64,000 nt of DNA, taken from the NCBI RefSeq assembly GCF_014773225.1, contig NZ_JACXAJ010000001.1:186001-250000 (forward strand), read 5' to 3'. Origin of the DNA: Pontibacter aquaedesilientis. GTDB taxonomy: Bacteria; Bacteroidota; Bacteroidia; Cytophagales; Hymenobacteraceae. Below, in pieces: positions 34,786-42,405 of the stretch; position 1 is the first letter of the stretch, and every line of letters begins with the position of its first letter. The notes under the pieces are model-generated. The model did no database searches and was not told where the DNA came from. It saw only the letters and a list, made by a program, of their open reading frames with translations. The position numbers were made by a program, and so were the translations under genes.

Positions 34786-35156
34786 GTAAGCGAAGGTATA
34801 AAATGAGGGGTAGATAAAGCTGCAAATTAGACAAAACCCCCGAATTTATCGGCAAGCACCGTAAAGGCAGCAGCTCGTTTTGCGTAATAGGACAAACATA
34901 AGATGAGGCCGGGCCGGGAAGTGGCCTGCGCTATACCTTGCCCATCGCGACCCGGCACAGGCGGCAGCCCCCGCAACCGCTTCCGCGTATAGAATAAAAG
35001 AAACGGCCGGTCAGGTATAGACGAAACAGGAGGGGAAAGGAATCATTCCGGCTACAATAAGCCTATCCAGGACACATCTGCCTCGCCGGCGCTTGATTAC
35101 ATCAATTTATTTTGCTTCATTACATAGGTAACGGAGCGTTAAACTTTATAAACCCA
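34786..35156. other. 371-bp divergent spacer before the TelA operon
   Basis: No gene, RNA motif or convincing promoter box seen. It holds three AGGTATA/TATACCT words (about 34796, 34933 and 35013) in an otherwise GC-rich stretch. An open TTG-initiated extension of the downstream gene reaches back to 35112 but is not favoured. Confidence 0.5.
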
Positions 35157-35594
35157 ATGGCTATTTTTTGGACATTCTTAATAGCGGCTATACTTGGCTA
35201 TATCGTAGGGCACTACATCGTGCCAAATCGGCAACTGCGCCAGGCCCTGCAGGACGTGCGCAAGCAGTGCGCTACAGCACTCGAGGAAGGCAACAAAGGC
35301 GTGTATAAAACCATCGTTTCCGACAACGGGAAATCCTCGGAGCTGGTGGTGGAAGTGCGCGAACTGGCCGTGACCAAAACCGGTCAGGTGAAGGTGGAGT
35401 ATCTGAGTGCCCAGTACCGCAACCCCGACTTCAGAACAAAAAAGGGCGAGGCACTGCTTCTGGAAGTGCGCGACCTGCTTGGCGAGTACCTGCCGCTCAA
35501 CGACATTGAGTGGTACGAAACCACCGACCGGCACGAGAACATCAAAAAATACTTAAACTCATTGGACCTAATCAACCACAACCTTTTCAGGTAA
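35157..35594 (+). CDS. uncharacterised single-helix membrane protein, first gene of the TelA operon
   Basis: 145 aa from ATG 35157. It has an N-terminal helix (AIFWTFLIAAILGYIVGHYIV) and a charged soluble domain (QALQDVRKQCATALEEGNKGVYKTIVSDNGKSSELVVEVRELAVTKTGQVKVEYLSAQYRNPDF) ending in YLNSLDLINHNLF. Family not recognised. The next gene starts 9 bp after its stop, so it is the upstream member of a four-gene operon and the obvious candidate for tethering TelA to the membrane. Confidence 0.7.
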   Translation: MAIFWTFLIAAILGYIVGHYIVPNRQLRQALQDVRKQCATALEEGNKGVYKTIVSDNGKSSELVVEVRELAVTKTGQVKVEYLSAQYRNPDFRTKKGEALLLEVRDLLGEYLPLNDIEWYETTDRHENIKKYLNSLDLINHNLFR

Positions 35595-35603
35595 TAGAAC
35601 AAG

Positions 35604-36698
35604 ATGGAAAAAACAGAGAAAACAGAGATTACAATTGCTGAGAACCAGGAGAAGATAAAAGAGAAGGCACTGGCTATCTCCAAGTCCATAGACCCGGCAA
35701 ACCCGGAAAGCCTGAGCAATTTTGGCGTGGAGACGCAGCGTAAGCTAGGTCACTACTCCAACGAATTGCTTACCAAAGTGAAAGCCAAAGACTCCGGTGA
35801 GGCCGGCGACGCCATCAACGAACTGCTCAACCAGATCAACATGATCAAGATCGATGAGCAGGAGAAGGGGGGCTTCTTTTCACGGCTGCCGTTCGTAAGA
35901 AAGTTTTCGGACAAGTCGAAGCAGATCGCCTCGCAGTACAACTCCGTTTCGGCCAATGTGGACGACGTGGTGGTGAAGCTGGAGCGCACCCGCCAGAGCA
36001 TCATGAAAGACTCGACTTCGCTGGAAGTGATGTTTAACCAGGCGGTGGAGTACATCCACGAGATCCGCTCCGTAATTGCAGCGGGCAAGATGAAGATTGA
36101 GGAGATCGAAAGCGACATCATCCCGAAAATGCAGGAGGAAGTGGAGAACAGCGGACAGGACGAACTGGCTGTGCAACGCCTCAGCGACATGATCGCCTTT
36201 AAGGAGCGATTGGAGAAAAAGGTGCATGACTTCACGCTGTCGCATACCATTGCCACGCAGTCGATGCCGCAGATCCGCATGATCCAGACCACCAACGATG
36301 TGCTGGCCCAGAAAATCCAGAACTCCATCGTCACGGTTATACCGGTTTGGCGGCAGCAGGTGGCCATTGCATTGGGTTTGGAGAAACAGCGCAAGGCACT
36401 CGAGATCCAGAAAAAAGTGACCGATACGACCAACGAGATGCTCCGCAAAAACTCTGAGCTGCTGAAGAAAAACGTGGTGATCGCGGCGCAGGAAAACGAA
36501 CGCGGCATTGTGGATGTGGAGACACTCAAAAAAGTGAACAAGGATATGGTGGAAACGCTCGACCAGGTGATCAAAATATCGGAGGAGGGAAGCAAGAAGC
36601 GGGCGGAAGCCGTAAAAGAACTGGCACAGGTGCAGGAAGAGCTCAACAGCAAAATCATCGGCACTTTCGGCAAGTCCAAAAAGATTGAAATCGAATAA
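35604..36698 (+). CDS. TelA / toxic anion resistance family protein
   Basis: A 364-aa soluble, almost all-helical protein. Family blocks include FGVETQRKLGHYSNELLTKVKAKDSGEAGDAINELLNQINMI, the GGFFSRLPFVRKFSD turn, the long coiled coil with RTRQSIMKDSTSLEVMFNQAVEYI, and VIPVWRQQVAIALGLEKQRKALEIQKKVTDTTNEMLRKNSELLKKN. TelA was named for tellurite resistance and in Bacillus and Listeria relatives acts in envelope stress; the mechanism is unresolved. The stop codon overlaps the next start (TAATG). Its operon partners differ from the usual XpaC. Confidence 0.92.
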   Translation: MEKTEKTEITIAENQEKIKEKALAISKSIDPANPESLSNFGVETQRKLGHYSNELLTKVKAKDSGEAGDAINELLNQINMIKIDEQEKGGFFSRLPFVRKFSDKSKQIASQYNSVSANVDDVVVKLERTRQSIMKDSTSLEVMFNQAVEYIHEIRSVIAAGKMKIEEIESDIIPKMQEEVENSGQDELAVQRLSDMIAFKERLEKKVHDFTLSHTIATQSMPQIRMIQTTNDVLAQKIQNSIVTVIPVWRQQVAIALGLEKQRKALEIQKKVTDTTNEMLRKNSELLKKNVVIAAQENERGIVDVETLKKVNKDMVETLDQVIKISEEGSKKRAEAVKELAQVQEELNSKIIGTFGKSKKIEIE

Positions 36699-36880
36699 TG
36701 CTATTCAAAGACAAGAAAGACGAAGTACCCCACCAGCACCGCATCCTGAGCAGTGAGCAGGAGGCTGTGCTGGATCTTTATATACAGCACATCGACCATA
36801 TCTTTGAGGAGATGAAACTATCGGAGAAACTGCAGGTCGAGATCGAAACCCAGCACCTGAAACGAATCCTGTCCCGATGA
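36698..36880 (+). CDS. 60-aa uncharacterised protein, translationally coupled
   Basis: A small helical protein (MLFKDKKDEVPHQHRIL...QHLKRILSR), charged and with no membrane segment. It overlaps the telA stop by one base (TAATG) and the next start by four (ATGA), so synthesis is probably stoichiometric with the neighbours. Family not recognised. The tight coupling on both sides argues that it is real. Confidence 0.7.
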   Translation: MLFKDKKDEVPHQHRILSSEQEAVLDLYIQHIDHIFEEMKLSEKLQVEIETQHLKRILSR

Positions 36881-37818
36881 TCCGAATATTCCGTTCATTT
36901 TTCGGGCTGGAACAGGAGTCTACCCGCACGGTAATGGCGCACCCCAACGCAGCCGACGCCAGCGCAGTGCAATACATCCGGGCCTCCAACGCTCGCCTCA
37001 ATGCCCTGCACCAGCTCTACGATAGGTATAAGGGCACCGTGCATGCCGACAAGATCCTGGCGGTTTTCGAAAAGACCAAACTCATCCATAACTACCTGGT
37101 CACCCGCAAGCGGGTGCACGAACTGGAGATGTTTCATGTGCAGAACACGGAGCATTTCATCAGCACCTTCACCACGGTCATCAACGTGCACGAGCGGCAC
37201 ATCAAAGACAGTTACGTGCCGGACCGGGAAAGAGGCAGGGCACAGCCGCTTCCGCATCCGCCTACCTCGCAACCCAAGCCGACCGTGAGCCCCCAGCGCC
37301 AGGCTGCGCCGCAACCCCAGCGAAATCCGCCCCAGCCTTTCGAGACAAAAGTGGAGCAGGTGCTCAAGCGCATCGAGTCTGAAACGATCAAGGGCATCTA
37401 TACCGCCCAGAAGGTAACGGAGATGGTCAAACGGGTTGCCAACCAAGCCCCCATGGGCCAGTCGGACACGATGCAGGCCAGCATACCTGCTTTGGCTGCC
37501 CCGGTTGTCGCCATCGATACCTATTCCCGCGTGTTTTATGCCACAGAACTGGAAGGCGGCAGCACGATGTCCCGCGAGATTTCCTTTACAGCCTCCGATA
37601 CAGATAAGGACGTGTTTCTGCAGCATGTGGCCAGAAAACTGGGAGTTGATAAATCGGAAATGAACTATGTGGGCAACGCTATGCTGGCTATACCTGACAC
37701 CAAGGGGCCCAGTCCAGCCCGGCATGTGCCGATCGTGCATTGGCGTGGATTCCCCTATGCGGTGAGCTTAATGGACTATCGTTTGTTTCCGGTGAGAATG
37801 CATCGGAAGAGCTTGTAA
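36877..37818 (+). CDS. uncharacterised 313-aa protein, last gene of the TelA operon
   Basis: A helical N-terminal half (about 1-110, ARLNALHQLYDRYKGTVHADKILAVFEKTKLIHNYLVTRKRVHELEMFHVQNTEHFIS) is followed by a Pro/Gln-rich linker (about 120-155), a short helix (VEQVLKRIESETIKGIYTAQKVTEM) and a C-terminal beta-containing domain (VVAIDTYSRVFYATELEGG, FLQHVARKLGVDKSEMNYVG). No catalytic motif is recognised. The domain-linker-domain layout suggests an adaptor. It ends before a perfect 14-bp terminator. Confidence 0.7.
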   Translation: MIRIFRSFFGLEQESTRTVMAHPNAADASAVQYIRASNARLNALHQLYDRYKGTVHADKILAVFEKTKLIHNYLVTRKRVHELEMFHVQNTEHFISTFTTVINVHERHIKDSYVPDRERGRAQPLPHPPTSQPKPTVSPQRQAAPQPQRNPPQPFETKVEQVLKRIESETIKGIYTAQKVTEMVKRVANQAPMGQSDTMQASIPALAAPVVAIDTYSRVFYATELEGGSTMSREISFTASDTDKDVFLQHVARKLGVDKSEMNYVGNAMLAIPDTKGPSPARHVPIVHWRGFPYAVSLMDYRLFPVRMHRKSL

Positions 37819-37820
37819 AG

Positions 37821-37852
37821 AGTCCTGAGTGCTGAGTCTCGAGTTCTGAGTT
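37821..37852. repeat. degenerate CTGAGT word repeat
   Basis: Four imperfect copies of CTGAGT/CGAGT directly after the operon. Non-coding, of the same style as the repeats near 23.75 and 23.95 kb. Confidence 0.55.
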
Positions 37853-37871
37853 GAACAGTAAGTACCAAATT

Positions 37872-37903
37872 AACAGCGCCTCTGCTTTGGCAGAGGCGCT
37901 GTT
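37872..37903. terminator. bidirectional terminator, 14-bp perfect stem
   Basis: AACAGCGCCTCTGC pairs with GCAGAGGCGCTGTT (37872-37885, 37890-37903) around a TTTG loop, between the TelA operon and the convergent histidine kinase gene. Confidence 0.9.
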
Positions 37904-38100
37904 GTCTAATGAGTCATAGCGTCTGAACATGCCGCTCCTATTGTCTCGCAGTCTTTTGGGCAGGAAATCTCACAGGCCAAAGCAGTAAGCAGTAGAAGCG
38001 AATGAGTTGCAGGGCTTTTCAGGTAGCCGGGTTCTAGGGAGCGCTACACCTGTTCTCAATTTTGGTAAATACTACTGGATAGGCCTGGCTAACCTTCGTT

Positions 38101-39414
38101 CTATACTTTAAACACAAAGCTGAACCTTGTCCCTTTACCCAACTCCGAGCTTACATCGAGCTTCACCTTATGAAACTTGGCGATTGTCTGTACAATAGCC
38201 AACCCTAAGCCATGGCTTTCGCCGTCGGGGGCGTGTGTGCGTTTAAAGCGTGTGAAGATTTTGGGGAGTTGGTCCTTCGCTATTCCTGTGCCGGTATCGC
38301 TTACGGTGAGTGCTAGCTTTTTACCCTGTTTCGCGGCGCTAATGGTTATGCTGCCGCCTTCCTTGTTGTACTTGATCGCATTGTTCACCACGTTAAAGAT
38401 CATGGTAAAAAGCAGCGAGTAATTGGCATAGGGCACCATAAAATGGTCAGGCACAGAGGTGCTGATTTTCACTTCCCTCAGTTCTGCTCTGTCCTGTATT
38501 TCATCTACCACCTCCTGCACCAAATCCCTCAGGTTTACCCGCTCGTTTTTCAAATACTGTTCGTTCTCGATGCGGGAGATAAGGAGAAGCGCCTGTATGA
38601 TGTTTTTGAGGCGATGCAGGGTTTTCTGGCTTTCCACCAGTTTTAACAACACAGAGTCAGGTACCTCGGGGTCGGTCATCATATTCTCCAGCCTGTTCTG
38701 CAATATCGAGACAGGGGTTAACAACTCGTGCGACACATTGCCGATAAACTCCTTCTCCTTGCGGAAAGCTTCCTGCACCTGCCCCATCATGGCGTTTATG
38801 GTGTCGTTGAGGTATACAAAATCGCTGGTGTTGGAAGGAATCGGGCCGGGTTTGAATGCGTCGGGATGCGCGATCTTCTGCAACTTTCGCAGGATGAGGG
38901 AAAGCGGGCGCAGCAGCACTTTCACAAAGGCCAGGTCAAGAAAGAGCGTGAGGATGACCACACCGAAAAGGAAATACAGCGCATAGCGTTGCAGTGTGTT
39001 GCTGGTCTCGCGGATCGTATCCAAGCTACGGCCAATCTCCAGGAGGTACGTTTCGCCGTGCAGCTCAAAGGCGAGGCTGAGCACACGGTATTCCACTATC
39101 TCGCCCTCCACTTTGCGCAAGGTGTTTTCGATCCGGTTATTGATCTGGATGGGGTCGATCGGCTCCATCGAAATGAACTCTTCCTTGAGCAGGTTATAAC
39201 TGCCATAGGCCTTGTCCGTCTTATCCGGCAAAAAGGAATCTATGCCGCGTTGCTCCACAATATCAAACACCTCTTCTTTTTTCTGAAGCAGGCGCTGGTC
39301 GGTACTGTGCAAGGCGATGCGATTGATCAAAAGCGGCAACACCATCACTAAAACCAGCAAAATAATTACCTTGGTGGCCGCACTGAAGAGGATGAGCTTG
39401 GACTGCAGTCTCAT
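38101..39414 (-). CDS. two-component sensor histidine kinase
   Basis: A 437-aa membrane kinase. Helices at about residues 8-30 (ILFSAATKVIILLVLVMVLPLLI) and 143-162 (ALYFLFGVVILTLFLDLAFV) flank a periplasmic sensor region. After a cytoplasmic linker comes the HisKA box IGNVSHELLTPVSIL (phospho-acceptor His229) and an HATPase domain with N box (VVNNAIKYN), G1 DTGTGIA, F box and G2 HGLGLAIVQ. The gene follows its response regulator with one base between them. The signal sensed is unknown; the adjacent outer-membrane and low-complexity secreted proteins are the likely local targets. Confidence 0.95.
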   Translation of the reverse strand: MRLQSKLILFSAATKVIILLVLVMVLPLLINRIALHSTDQRLLQKKEEVFDIVEQRGIDSFLPDKTDKAYGSYNLLKEEFISMEPIDPIQINNRIENTLRKVEGEIVEYRVLSLAFELHGETYLLEIGRSLDTIRETSNTLQRYALYFLFGVVILTLFLDLAFVKVLLRPLSLILRKLQKIAHPDAFKPGPIPSNTSDFVYLNDTINAMMGQVQEAFRKEKEFIGNVSHELLTPVSILQNRLENMMTDPEVPDSVLLKLVESQKTLHRLKNIIQALLLISRIENEQYLKNERVNLRDLVQEVVDEIQDRAELREVKISTSVPDHFMVPYANYSLLFTMIFNVVNNAIKYNKEGGSITISAAKQGKKLALTVSDTGTGIAKDQLPKIFTRFKRTHAPDGESHGLGLAIVQTIAKFHKVKLDVSSELGKGTRFSFVFKV

Positions 39415-39415
39415 G

Positions 39416-40090
39416 TTATACCGTTAGCCTGTACCCAACGCCCCGTACTGTCTCCAGCCAATCGTTTGGTATGTACTCCGAGAGCTTCTTGCGCAGGTTT
39501 TTAATGTGCACATCAATGTAGTTGGAGTCGTAGTTATCCTCCACGATGTTGCCCCAGATATGCTCGGTGAGTTGCAGCCTGGTCAGTATGCGCTTGCGGT
39601 GCAGCAACATGTAATGCAGCAGGTCGAATTCCTTTTTGGTGAGCGAAATGTCATGGCCCTGGTAGGTTACCGTGCGGGCCAGGCTGTCGAGGTGTATACC
39701 CCGAAACTCCAGCACATTGGATTTGAGCATAAACTTACGGCGCATAATGGCCTGCATGCGGGCCTGCAGTTCCAGCAGGGAGAATGGCTTGGGCAGGTAA
39801 TCGTCAGCGCCCAGGCCCAGCCCTTCGATGCGGTCTTCGAGGGCACCCCGGGCGGTGAGCACAATAATGGCAGGCTGGTGCTCCAGCTCCCTTGTTTCGC
39901 GCAACAGGTCCAGCCCCTCGTAATCGGGGAGACCCAGGTCCAGCAGTATGAAATCGTAACGGTTGACGGCAATTTTCTCAGAGGCCTCACGTCCTGTAAA
40001 GGCCCAGTCGCAGAGGTAATGTTCCTGGGTCAGAAAATGCTTCAGTTCATTTGCCAGGCTAACCTCATCTTCCACTATGAGTACGTGCAT
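39416..40090 (-). CDS. OmpR/PhoB-family response regulator
   Basis: 224 aa. The receiver domain (1-120) has acidic pocket Glu7-Asp8 and phospho-acceptor Asp51 (FILLDLGLPDYEGLDLL), switch Thr (VLTARG) and Lys (YLPKPFS). The winged-helix output domain ends in DVHIKNLRKKLSEY and ETVRGVGYRL. It is the partner of the kinase just downstream. The upstream exported barrel gene ends only 25 bp before it, so the three are likely co-transcribed. Confidence 0.95.
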   Translation of the reverse strand: MHVLIVEDEVSLANELKHFLTQEHYLCDWAFTGREASEKIAVNRYDFILLDLGLPDYEGLDLLRETRELEHQPAIIVLTARGALEDRIEGLGLGADDYLPKPFSLLELQARMQAIMRRKFMLKSNVLEFRGIHLDSLARTVTYQGHDISLTKKEFDLLHYMLLHRKRILTRLQLTEHIWGNIVEDNYDSNYIDVHIKNLRKKLSEYIPNDWLETVRGVGYRLTV

Positions 40091-40115
40091 GTTTCGGTAG
40101 GATGTTGGTAGAGTG

Positions 40116-41042
40116 CTAAAACGTGTACTTCACGCTTAAGGTATAGAAAGACTGCGCCCTTGATTCATCGCCTTCCAGTTTGTTCACCGGGATGGCATAG
40201 CGCCAGGAAGGCTCAAACTCAAAATTGCCATAGTAAACCACCACAGGCACTTTCAGCTCATAGTTCAACACCCTGAACCGGCTTACATTTGTGGTGGTAG
40301 TTGTTGTAACCTCCTCGTCCGGGCCTTGGCTCGGGTTATTAGAGCCACCGCCGGGCTTCAACGGGTCCAATATGCCGCCAACCGGTCCGCTGCCTGAGGA
40401 GCCGTTGCCTGTTGCCGCTTTCTTTCGGGTTGTAGTGGTGTGCGTTTCTGAAAAACGCTGGGTACCCGCTGTTATACTTACCTTCGGATCGAGCCCGACA
40501 GGCAGGAGCCCCTGCCACAGGGGGTTAAGCGGGATGTAGCGCGAATTCTCCAGCACCGTGAACACATCGTTGCCGCTGCCCAGGATGTAGCTGCCCGTGA
40601 ACGCCGTGTAGACATATTTCCAGTCGTAGGCGGCTTTGGCCAGCAGGGCATCCGTCGTGCTGGCATTCACCAGGGGCGTGTTTTCCCCGAACGAGAAGTG
40701 GGAGTAAGCCAGATCGACCTCAAGCCGCTTTCGAATCTTAAAGCTATACCCTAAGGTCATATCTAGCTGGTCGATATAGTCCTCTGTGTTGAACAGCTGA
40801 TGAACTGAAACCGAAGCCCATATACCTGTGCGGTGAATATAGCTCACAGATGGGGCGATGTAAGGGTAGCGGTTGGCAGTATTGCGGCCATAGAAAGATG
40901 AGTTGTTAGAAGCCTCCATCCCAACGACCCACCATCCGGTTTTGGTGGAGTCTGCCGCTTCGTCCATGCCTGCCCGTGCCGAGAAGGCGACGAGTAGCAA
41001 AGGAAGCACAGATAACCCAATGCGTGTCCAAATTGTCTTCAT
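40116..41042 (-). CDS. predicted outer-membrane beta-barrel protein
   Basis: 308 aa with a signal peptide (about residues 1-24, ending FSARA). The mature part alternates hydrophobic and polar residues in strands (YPYIAPSVSYIHRTGIWASVSVHQLF, MTLGYSFKIRKRLEVDLAYSHFSFG) and ends with the aromatic C-terminal signature LSVKYTF, as in outer-membrane barrels. A low-complexity loop (residues about 205-255, Thr/Gly/Ser/Pro rich) interrupts it and would be surface exposed. It is encoded directly upstream of the two-component pair. Function is unknown. Confidence 0.75.
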   Translation of the reverse strand: MKTIWTRIGLSVLPLLLVAFSARAGMDEAADSTKTGWWVVGMEASNNSSFYGRNTANRYPYIAPSVSYIHRTGIWASVSVHQLFNTEDYIDQLDMTLGYSFKIRKRLEVDLAYSHFSFGENTPLVNASTTDALLAKAAYDWKYVYTAFTGSYILGSGNDVFTVLENSRYIPLNPLWQGLLPVGLDPKVSITAGTQRFSETHTTTTRKKAATGNGSSGSGPVGGILDPLKPGGGSNNPSQGPDEEVTTTTTTNVSRFRVLNYELKVPVVVYYGNFEFEPSWRYAIPVNKLEGDESRAQSFYTLSVKYTF

Positions 41043-41065
41043 TCGATTCAGCTTTTAATAGCCAA

Positions 41066-41095
41066 TGGCAGTCCGTGAGTTAGCACGGACTGCCA
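41066..41095 (-). terminator. hairpin after the low-complexity secreted protein gene
   Basis: Perfect 12-bp stem (41066-41077 with 41084-41095, core GGCAGTCCGTG/CACGGACTGCC) between the 353-aa gene and the barrel gene. The T tract is weak. Confidence 0.7.
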
Positions 41096-41118
41096 GGCAA
41101 TACTTATTCAGGTATAGA

Positions 41119-42180
41119 TTAGTTTCCTACTTTTATCTTGCTGCCCACCCCTACATTGATGGCACCGCCTACCTGCACCGGACGGTTAGATTGGCTAGGC
41201 ACTGCCACTTTTGTGGCAGAGTTTACCGCTCCACCTACTTTTGTCTTGGCAGACTCTGCACTTGTATTAGTTCTGGCAGCGCCGCTGGCTCTCGTAACGC
41301 CGGCCGCACGGCTGGCACCGCCTTTTACACTGGTTTTGCTGGACGCTTCACCCTTCGCATTTACCGTAGCAGGCTTTTCCTTTGCTTTGGCAGTGGCTAC
41401 TTCTTTCACCTCCTGGCCTTTTGCCTGGCCAGACGTCTGGGTGCCTTGTGCTGCCTCTGCAACTGCCTGACCGTGTGTCTGTGCATTCTCAGCCTGCAAG
41501 GCAACCTGAGCTTTGCTTTTCTGTGAAGCTGCAGCAGCTACCTGAAGACCCTTGTCCGAATGTTCAGCTGCGTCGGCCTGTACCGAAGCCTGGGTTTTTT
41601 GGGTGGCTTCCACGTTTGCTCTTCCGGTATTTTCAGCTCTTTTTCCTTCGGCTTTTACTTTATTCTCAGACTTCTGGCCTACTTCAACAGCGGTTTCGGC
41701 ACCCTCCTGGGCTGTTTTACGACTTTTTGCTTCGGCAGCTGTTGCATTGCTCTGCGCTACCTCGGCCACGGCCTGACCGCGCTGTTGCGACTGCTCACCC
41801 TCTGTAGTGGCTGTTGCCTTCAGGCTATGTGCCGTTTCAGAGACTACCTTGCCATGGTTTTCTTGTGGCGCCTTTTCATTGTCCTGCGCAGGCGATTCCG
41901 GAGCCGGCGTTGTTTCGGCTGGTTTCTTCTTGTCTTTCTTCGTCTTCACTTTGGCAGATCCGTCCAGGGCAGCTTTGCCATTGGCTTTGCTTTTGGCAGG
42001 ACTGGCTTCTGTCTCGGAGGTAGCGGAGGTGGCGTTATTTACTGCGATCTGTTGTCCTTTATCATTTGCAGCCACTTGTGCTGATGTGTTAGAGGACGCT
42101 TTTGTAGATGCATTGTTTGATTGGGCGAACGCTGTAGCTGTGCTTAGCAGAGCTGCAACAAGGATAGTTATTTTCTTCAT
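41119..42180 (-). CDS. secreted low-complexity Ala/Lys/Gln/Thr-rich protein
   Basis: 353 aa. The signal peptide (MKKITILVAALLSTATAFAQ) is followed by an extended region made almost only of A, K, Q, E, T, S and V. Imperfect units such as GQAVAE-AQ, KAQVALQAENAQ and TQKTQASVQADA recur. The C-terminus (PVQVGGAINVGVGSKIKVGN) is Gly/Val-rich. Composition resembles LEA-like, hydrophilic stress proteins, but no LEA motif can be claimed. It would be intrinsically disordered or an extended helix in the periplasm. It lies upstream of the barrel and two-component genes, behind a hairpin. Confidence 0.75.
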   Translation of the reverse strand: MKKITILVAALLSTATAFAQSNNASTKASSNTSAQVAANDKGQQIAVNNATSATSETEASPAKSKANGKAALDGSAKVKTKKDKKKPAETTPAPESPAQDNEKAPQENHGKVVSETAHSLKATATTEGEQSQQRGQAVAEVAQSNATAAEAKSRKTAQEGAETAVEVGQKSENKVKAEGKRAENTGRANVEATQKTQASVQADAAEHSDKGLQVAAAASQKSKAQVALQAENAQTHGQAVAEAAQGTQTSGQAKGQEVKEVATAKAKEKPATVNAKGEASSKTSVKGGASRAAGVTRASGAARTNTSAESAKTKVGGAVNSATKVAVPSQSNRPVQVGGAINVGVGSKIKVGN

Positions 42181-42211
42181 GTCTTTAAATGGTTTTAATC
42201 AGATTATGCTC

Positions 42212-42239
42212 CAAAACTATATTGTCAAGATGAAGACAA
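42212..42239 (-). promoter_or_regulatory. candidate promoter of the low-complexity protein gene
   Basis: TAGTTTTG (42219-42212) fits the -7 TAnnTTTG box. A TTG at 42239-42237 lies 17 bp upstream, shorter than the usual 19-21. It would give a leader of about 25 nt. Confidence 0.35.
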
Positions 42240-42315
42240 CATGAAGAACAGTTTTTTTTCAGTTTTTTTTAATTTTTTTTTCAAGTGCTTGTTCAAATGT
42301 TAATTACAAAGGTAA

Positions 42316-42373
42316 TCCGATAGGTTTATACCTGTCATTATCCAAACGGTAAAACAGGTATAAACCCATCGGA
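42316..42373. repeat. 20-bp inverted repeat built from two AGGTATA words
   Basis: Arms 42316-42335 and 42354-42373 are complementary except for one position (G-U in minus-strand RNA), spaced by 18 nt. Each arm contains AGGTATA/TATACCT extended to GGTTTATACCTGT. It lies just 3' of the SelO gene (minus strand) and may terminate it, though no T tract follows. Paired uptake-type words serving as terminators are known in Neisseria and Pasteurellaceae. Confidence 0.8.
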
Positions 42374-42405
42374 ATCAGGGTTATTGGCTAAGGAAAGGCT
42401 ATGGA

